Origin: Hordeum vulgare subsp. vulgare
Lineage: Eukaryota; Streptophyta; Magnoliopsida; Poales; Poaceae
Assembly: GCF_904849725.1 (NCBI RefSeq)
Contig: NC_058521.1
Span: forward strand, 348,624,138-348,688,137
Direction of reading: 5' to 3'
Length of the DNA: 64,000 bases
Part shown: positions 56,813 through 64,000 of the stretch, one piece after another
Layout of the letters: the number at the start of each line of letters is the position of its first letter
How positions within the stretch are numbered: the stretch's first letter is position 1
Notes under the pieces: model-generated
The model's database searches: none
What the model saw: only the letters and a program-made list of their open reading frames with translations
What the model was told of the DNA's origin: nothing
Translations under genes and position numbers: made by a program

Positions 56813-59800
56813 AGTACCGACCTAGGAGCCCCCTTGATTGATCGAACTTGGCCGAGTCGAGTCTAGTGAAAAACTGCTTTGAGTCTAGTTATATATCGGA
56901 GAGTAGGATTCTTTTTTCTCCTCTTCTATGCTCTAGTGAGGAATCTTGACGTAATAATTTAATTCTACTCCTCTTATCACTCAAAAAAAATTTAGGATCA
57001 CGCGGATATTTTTGGAATCTATATGATGCCGATGTGACGGAGTTCTGTCTTGGTGCCTCCTGTCTGACTTGATTTTCTTCCGGGGAGTTGAGCTCCAGGG
57101 GATTTTTGAGCACATCGTTATCATTCAGATTTCTTAGTATCTCAGAACGAAGGATGTTCGTAATTGCTTCAATGCTAGTAGTGGCGAGATAACCCTGATG
57201 TCCCCAGTACTGGTGCAGATTGTTCGGGAGTACTGCCATACTTTGTATCATTGTGATCACGAGGGCCTGTTGTAGATGAAGGTCCGAGATTCTGGTTGTG
57301 TGTTGACGGATGTGATACAGGTGACGGGTTAGTATAGGAGTTGTGTGATATTACTCCTTGTATCCGCGTACCAGGTTGCACGACCAGATAATTTCGGGAA
57401 TTCATAGGTGGGAATTCAAGTAGTTGCTTATAGGACAATCTTCCAACAAATACATGATGTTAAGTTGGGGTTCGACATCTAGTGGATTCGTTTGTTGACG
57501 GTCGACTTACAGCGGTACACGTTGTGTCTTAAAGAGTCCTTGTAGCTTGCTACGACTCGGGGACACTTCGTATGTCGGGTGCACTGCCTTGCACTTGATG
57601 GCTACTGTAAAATCGAGCCCGTGCGATCCTGTCGACGAAAATATCGGACGAAATCTTTCTCATGAGTTTGTTCTGGCTTGTTTCATAAGCCTCACCCTTT
57701 GTTTTGTTGGAATATGGTAATTCAAGTTGCTTCGATGTCAAGTGGTGATTTCAGATCTTTCCTAAGAGGTGTTCTCATATTTTTATGTGAATGCAAATTC
57801 TTTGCTCAATCAATCGTCCTATCAATTCTTGTCAACCGGAGTTGTTTTGTGTCAATTCTTTTCAACCGGTGTATTTCTCTCCAAGTGAATTCAATCCTCT
57901 CCAATTTTGCAAGATCATTATCTTTTTTTATTCCAGAGTTCATCTCATCTGTCCCAAGTTGTCTTTGTTTTTCCCCGCAATCCCGCCCTTTTTATTCAGT
58001 GATTGGATTTCATCCAAGTGTATTTCGTTCCAGTGATGCTTCCGCTATCTTTTCTTCCGTGTCCTATCCGGTGATTCATTGTGAAGATTCTCAGGAGCTT
58101 CGTGTTCATCTTTATTTAGTCTTGTCATCTTTTCCCAGTGAATTCAATTTAATTATCCTTGTTCTTTATATCCTATTCATCCTTGTATTTTTTTTCCTAT
58201 GTTGGAGATTCTTATCATCCTATCTTGTTATTCATTTCTCTCTAGTCTATCCGGAGTGCTGAATTTATCTCAAAAATTCTTGTTTTCAATTCTTTCATTT
58301 ATTCCGAGGTTTAATCTCATCTATTCTTCATTTGTACCGGTGCAATATCTATCTTTCTTTCAATCTTTTCAACGGTGGTTTCCTTGACTGGGCCCATAAC
58401 CCACAGGTTCTTTCCCAGGATCTTTCCTAGTTCTTTTAATCTTTTTCCGGAGATCTCTAAATCTTTTCAACTATGACGTAAGTATGAATTTCATCAGTCA
58501 TATTCCTTCTTCAAGTTCAATTTGAACTAATTCTCATATTTGGCTCAACCTTTCATTCTTCATTATTCTGGAGTGTCTCGGTATTCTTGGTGTTGTTTCT
58601 CGTCATCATTCTCAGCTTGCAAATTCGAAGGAGCATTTCTCTTAATCTTGGTTCATTCTCTTGGAGATTCGTCATTTCAGCTTGGTGCCATCATCTTAAT
58701 TGTTCCAATCATGTGTAATCCCTTTTCTTGCTACCCTGTGGTTTTCTGATTTGTTTTCATTCTTGATCCTCTGAAGGCCATCATCCAGAAGATTTTGTTC
58801 GTTCTCAGCTTGCAGCTTTCATTCTCAAATTCTTCTCCATTGTTCTCTCTTCATTCGTCTCTCGTTATCTGGTGCCTTGTTCTAGTGTTCTCTCAGGTGG
58901 GTTATGATCTCTTCATTCTCATGTATATCCATTAATTCGTGGTGTTCCCATTCAATTGTGAATTATTATCGGTGCTTCCTTCAATTTTGCTTCAAGTGGT
59001 GTTTTTCTCTTTGTTTCTCCAAGATTCTTTTCTAGAGGAATAAGTTGTATGCTTAATCCGTTTTTTTCATCAATTTAATTTGATGAAGGATGACCATAAC
59101 ATAATTCTTATTCTTGTTTATAGTAATCTGAATTCTTCTTCCGGGGCGGCTCATTATGTCAATTCCTTTTTCTCAAGTGTTCTTATCTTTTCTTTTGCGG
59201 AGTTCCAAGTTTTCTCAAGTATCTCTTTGTGAAGCTTCATTTAAATCTTGGCAAGGTTATAATCTTATTCTTTTCTACCTTCATATCTTTGCATCGTTCA
59301 TTTGTATACGGAGGTCCTTCTTGGTGGTTCATCAAGGTTTCAACTCATTCTCAAGTGTTCTTCAAGATTCTTGTTGGAGAACCTCAAGTTTTCTTATCTT
59401 GCATTTTCAAGTGCATTTGTTCTTCCTTATACTTTGAGGTGGTATTATAGCATTGTTGTTAGTGTAGGATCCTCGAAGAGATTTCCTTTTAAGAATGAGA
59501 TAATTAAACCCACCAATTCTATGATCATGAGATATTTTCAACCCATGATTTCTTCATTGAGCTATCTTGGTTCGGATTTCACCTAAAGCTTTTCCTATGG
59601 ATTGTTGCTATCATGGTGCTTATCATTTATCCAAGTTCTCAATGTATCCTCTTGGTGTAATAAATTGTTCATATCTTGTTCTCCCAATCAATCCTTGTCT
59701 CTGTTAGTGGCTGGTTGTCACTTCATTAGTTTGAAAGATTTCCATAAGCCCACTACTATCTTGTTCTTTTCGTTGTTGTTTTTCCAACAACTTCGTTCTA

Positions 59801-60224
59801 TTCTTCTTGCAAGGATACTTGACAAGTTCATTGGAGTTTGTAGTTTTCATTCTTTTCTTCATTCTCTCTTCCGTATGAGCAAGTTCCTATTCTATTGTTC
59901 CGGAGGCTTTGTGATGTTGATCTTTTGGGTCTAGCTTTTTGTTCTATCAAGATCATGGTGTTCCCTTGTTCTATTTAGTTGTTTGTTATGTATATTGTCT
60001 AATTCTCTCTTCTTATCGAATTTTTTGTCCCATTTTCCTAACGAAGTGCTGCTGAAATTTTCCGTGAATTCTTGCTTCTTTCTCATATCACTCCTCATCG
60101 CTTTGCAACCTTCAGGGATTATTGTTTCACTCGTTTATCAAAGAAGTGATTAAGTTTTTACCTCTTGTTCTTTCTCATCCTCTCCCCCTTTCATTCTTGG
60201 ATCTCGGGGCGAGATCTTCTTGTA

Positions 60225-60236
60225 GTGTAGGAGAGT
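60225..60236 (+). promoter_or_regulatory. Polypurine tract of LARD 2
   Basis: GTGTAGGAGAGT directly precedes the 3' LTR start TGTGACAG, identical to the LARD 1 tract. Confidence 0.75.
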
Positions 60237-63200
60237 TGTGACAGCCAGACCGATGTTCCAGAAGATTCCCCTTTAATTCTGTTTTTGTCGTGTGTCTATT
60301 TTCTTTTGTCGCACCATCAACGCATCATGCGCATCATCAACATTGCATCGGCATCTCGTTGCCGCCCGTTTTAGAAACTTGCATCCGTTGTTAGTTGCCG
60401 GTTCTCGTCATTGTCCGTTCTGAGCCCGACCGCACACGCACGCGCCCGCGACATCGTCAAAACCCTGTTTTAAAAGTGTGTTGAAACTTTCTTTGATCGA
60501 GGTGAAACTTGGCATGCGGTCGAGATTAGTTATAGCTAGGCCGCCTGTCGAATTTCGTCGCGATCGGAGTCCGTGTGGTACCCGAACGGTCGACCGTAGC
60601 GGCACCGTATTCGGGCTATCGTCGGACGTTTTGTCGGTGTTTTAAAATAGTTGTCAGGTGCAGTTTTCCCTCTCATCCCCGCCTAGCCCCTCTGCACAGT
60701 GCACCGACCCTACGCACAACCAAACCCGGAATCCTCCCGGAACCCGAACCCAGCAGTCGTGACCGTTTGATCCGGATCAACCCCGTTTTACCGCAAACTG
60801 TCATAGGTTTGTCAACTAGACTGCCTAACCTAGACATTGCCGATCGTCCGATTTAATCGGAAGGTTCCTATTGCCCCTTAAGCTAATCTGTTTACGGCAT
60901 TTAGTCCATCCCTAGTCCATTTTAGTCAAACCCTAGACCTAGTCGTAAAAAAAAATCATCCCAGCCGCCGCCACCACTATACTCGCTCCTGGCTCCTTCC
61001 CCAAGCTCGTGCGCCCGAGCCCGAGCGACTACAGCCTCCAGCCCCGCGGCGCCGCCACTAGTAGCTCGTCGGCCGACCATCGTGGGTCGTCGGAGCACAG
61101 CCGGCCAGGTAGCCCCGCATCGCCTCCCTCTCCTTCTCTAGTTCTCTTCCTCCCGTAACTTCTCTCTCTCCTCTCCCTCGAGCAGGACCTCCATGGCCGC
61201 CAAAGGAGCTCGCCGTCGTGGCATGGGTACTCTCCCTAACCACCGGGAGCAGATGGATCCTATAGGCTCTGTCGCGGATCTGGCTCCCTCCTCTTCGTCG
61301 CATTGCTGGAGACCCATTGCCCTGCGCCTCCACCATGGTCTCTTCTGTTGCAGCAGTTCTGCCATGGCCATCGTCACGGACGCCCGAAGGAGCACTCTGC
61401 CTTAGCGCCCTCGAAGGCCCCTTCGTCTCCAGTGCCTTGCCCGTGACCTTCCCGGCAGGAATCCGGCCCGAATGCCCCAGTCCCCAACTTCCCTCGCACG
61501 TTCCGAGCATCTCCATGGTCGCGTCTCTGTTTTCCATGCTGTAAGCGCCGATCTGAAATATGTTTCTTTTGACCAGCCGTGGTCTACCTGTTATGGTTGT
61601 TTTAAGAGGATGCTATAGTTTATCACGAGAATGGTAGTAGCCCAGTTGGCTAGCGCTACAACTTTGCACCAGAGAGGTCCTGGATCAAATCCCAATTGAT
61701 GCGTAGTATTTTTTCGGTTTTTGCCTCTCTAGCACAACAACTTTTGCCATGTTTATTGGATGTCTAGTAAATTTAGTCACAAGTGCTTATTAGTCTGGTG
61801 GTAGAACTACCAGTGTTCATCCAACGGATCTGGGGTTCCAATCCCATGTGCCCATATTTTGGTTTGCCTTCTTCTGTTGTTTTGTAAGTCAAGACTGATC
61901 GCTCCTAGTTCACGTAGATATGGCGTGTCTTTTGAACAGATTCAATCTCTAGTCTTACTGGTTTGCATATCACGTTTGCAACCAGGAGGTACTGGGTTTG
62001 ACTCCCACGTACCCAATTTTTGCCATGTTTATTTTTTCCTTTTGCACTCACACACATTGCATAAATGTTGCATTCATAGCATATGATCTGTGTTCTTCGT
62101 AGCTAGTAAATCGTAGCTCTGTTGGAGGTGATCGATATATGTAACTCGGCTAGAATGACATGTAGTTTCTCATGAACCACTTTGTTTTGCCGTTTAACAA
62201 ACGTGAAATATGTGTAGGACAAATCTGGACATAATTGAAAATTAACATGTGAGGTCATATCGGAGGTGTTATATGTCATTTCCGACCTCATTTAAAATGT
62301 CTAGATAGGTAGATTAATTGCGCTCCACCTCTTGCCATGCTTAACCACATTTAATATTGTCATGTATCTAATCAGGATAGAACTAAATAATTAAACGTGG
62401 AGTTTCGTCAATATGCAACTCGTTGCATATTGAACTTCACTTAATGTGTAGTGTTTGAGTGTTGTGAATTGCCATGCCATGCCTTGCATATATTCAACCG
62501 CTCATGCATCATTTGTGTTGTGCACCTTGTGGTGAATTCCGCGTGTTGATTTGTGTTTCCGGTTTGCTTCGTCTCGATAGAGTTCCGCGGCGTGCCGGAT
62601 TGTGAGGACCCGTTCGACTACGTCGGTTCGTCTGCTTCATGGAGGCATTCTTCTTCCAAGCGGGATCTCAGGCAAGATGACCATTTCCCCAGATACCATT
62701 ACTATCATTGCCATGCTAGTTTTATCGTTTCTGTCGCTATGTCTCGTTACCTACCACATGTTAAATATCAGCCTCTCAACAATGCCATGAAAACCTTCAA
62801 CCTGTTCAACCTAGCAAACCACTGATTGGCTATGTTACTGCTTGCCTAACCTAGTGTAGCATTGCTAGTTGCAGGTGCTGTCGCTTCCATGTGATAACAT
62901 GGGTTCCTTGTTATATCACCATATTAAATGCTATTTATTTTGATGCACCTATATACTTGGTAAAAGGTGGAAGGCTCGGCCTTTCTAGCCTGGTGTTTTG
63001 TTCCACCTTTGCCCCCTTAGTTTCCGGCTACCGGTGTTATGTTCCATAAATGAGCGCTCCTAACACGATCGGGGTTGTTATGGGGACCCCCTTGATAATT
63101 TGTTTTAGATTAAAGTTGGTCTGGCAAGGCCCAACATTGGTACTACATTTTCCTAAGCACCTAATAAAATTGCATAGGGACTTTCTGGACCCCGAGGATA

Positions 63201-64000
63201 ATTTAATCAACCCCTGGGCCAGTGCTCCTCATGAGTGTTGGTCCAAAACAGAGCAGCTTATTAGCGCTACCCGGGGCAACTCGGCGTTTGGAATGGTAAC
63301 CATCGCTCATCCGTCGTGTCCTGAGAACGAGATACGTGGCTCCTATCGGGATCGTCGACACGTTGGGCGGCCTTACTGCATTATTTTTACTTTTGACGAA
63401 ATATCTTGTGCATCGGGATTCCGGTGATGCTTTGGGTAATCTCAGAGTTGAGGTTTTCCACTAGGGAATCCGACGAGATCGCGAGCTTCGTGATTGAGGA
63501 TTTATGTGCGGCTTGTGGTAATTTGTGATGGACTAGTTGGAGCACCCCTGCAGGGTTAAATCTTTTTGGAAAGCCGTGCCCGCAGTTATGTGGCAACATG
63601 GAAATTTGTTTAACACTGGTTCTAGATAACTTGAAGTTAACTTAATTAAAATATGCCAACTGTGTGCGTAACCGTGACTGTCTCTTTCGTGAGTTCCTTC
63701 TCCGACCGAGGACACAGTGGGGTTATGTCTGACCTAGGTAGGTGTTCAGAATCATTCATTTGATCAACAATAGTTCATGTCGGTTATGCGTAGATCTTCC
63801 CTCTCTTTGTTCTTGTACTCGTAAGTTAGCCACCTAATATATGCTTAGCCGCTGCCGCAACCTCACCACTTAACCATGCCTCACCCATTAAGCTTTGCTA
63901 GTCTTGATACCTTTGGAAATGAGATTGCTGAGTCCCATGTGGCTCACAGATTACTAGAACACCAGTTGCAGGTACATGTAAAGGTTACTTGAAGCGAGCG
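60237..64000 (+). repeat. LARD 2, 3' LTR (truncated by window end)
   Basis: It starts TGTGACAGCCAGACCG (three bases lost against the 5' LTR) and aligns with it to the window edge; roughly 340 bp should lie beyond. The GC-rich block is at about 60960-61540. Confidence 0.9.
61630..62015 (+). repeat. Three tandem tRNA-like modules in LARD 2 3' LTR
   Basis: These are the same three modules as in the 5' LTR: TAGCCCAGTTGG at 61638 with GGATCAAATCC at 61682; TAGTCTGGTGG at 61791 with GGTTCCAATCC at about 61834; and TAGTCTTACTGG at about 61950 with GGTTTGACTCC at about 61994. Module 1's B box has lost its CG (now CA). The other boxes are kept. Confidence 0.6.

Larger units (their letters stand above)
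56798..60236 (+). other. LARD 2 interior, non-coding, strongly pyrimidine-rich
   Basis: No retroviral-type protein motif occurs in any frame. From about 57680 to 60230 the sense strand is dominated by T and C, with words such as TTCAAG, TCTTTTC and TTCATTCT recurring. The longest ORF (57678-58262, 194 codons) is Phe/Ser/Leu-rich, as this composition forces. The first 800 bp are more balanced and match LARD 1 near 28100-28750 in inverted orientation, so that leader is the best conserved interior part. Confidence 0.8.
52696..64000 (+). mobile_element. LARD-type LTR retrotransposon 2 (Sukkula-like), plus orientation, 3' end outside window
   Basis: The 5' LTR is 52696-56797 (4102 bp, TGTGACAGCCCGAGACCG to GGGGCGTGACA). 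The interior is 56798-60236 (3439 bp), and the 3' LTR runs from 60237 to beyond the window. Primer-binding site and polypurine tract are intact, but no gag or pol is present. It shares LTR ends and interior type with LARD 1 but differs in the central LTR, so the two represent different subfamilies. In the first 200 bp I count about 12 substitutions plus a 3-bp gap between LTRs. Confidence 0.9.

Noticed and set aside
57678..58262. 194-codon ORF in the LARD 2 interior
   Set aside because: Phe/Ser/Leu-rich content follows from the pyrimidine-rich strand. There is no recognised domain and no matching frame in LARD 1.

Overview
This window is eukaryotic, repeat-dominated DNA. The elements point to a large-genome grass of the Triticeae (wheat, Aegilops, barley or rye type): TNP2/DUF4216/DUF4218 CACTA transposons, Stowaway and Harbinger MITEs, Athila-type Ty3/Gypsy elements, L1-type LINEs, and two long-terminal-repeat elements with about 4.1-4.3 kb LTRs and no coding interior (the LARD / Sukkula-like type). 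I see no intact host gene, no rRNA, no convincing tRNA gene and no prokaryotic feature. Almost every coding region is a broken transposon gene.

Layout. 1-5850: right-hand part of a CACTA element (A), genes on the minus strand, its left end outside the window. 5854-6007: 3' tail of a short Gypsy LTR. 6008-17085: an old Athila-type Gypsy body (integrase at 6008-7075, then non-coding interior). It is broken by a Stowaway MITE, a 4 kb Helitron-like candidate, a 5'-truncated LINE (C) and a solo LTR with perfect target duplication. 17090-19700: degraded retroelement coding sequence split by a second solo LTR (perfect target duplication) and a small CACTA, followed by an antisense Gypsy pol fragment. 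19711 to about 38.8 kb: a second autonomous-type CACTA (B), with Transposase_24 and TNP2 genes on the minus strand. Its Transposase_24 gene is split by an 11.1 kb minus-oriented LARD (21880-33024). 38776-39249: a long TTC microsatellite. 39840-47412: an old RNase H-bearing LINE (A) split by a nearly complete 6.9 kb L1-type LINE (B), with an 11-bp target duplication. 47413-51852: AT-rich unassigned DNA with a GC-rich minisatellite and three MITEs. 51853-52695: left end of a third CACTA (C) carrying an Ulp1-like protease gene. 52696 to the end: a plus-oriented LARD inserted in that protease gene, with a complete 5' LTR, the interior, and most of the 3' LTR.

How the parts relate. The window is a stack of insertions. 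Each layer can be ordered by which sequence it interrupts and by its target duplications. The most informative objects are the LINE-in-LINE insertion, the two opposed LARDs, each lodged in a CACTA gene, and a three-unit array of tRNA-like (A box plus B box) modules inside the LTRs of the right-hand LARD. Family names come from recognising motifs by eye; no database search was possible.
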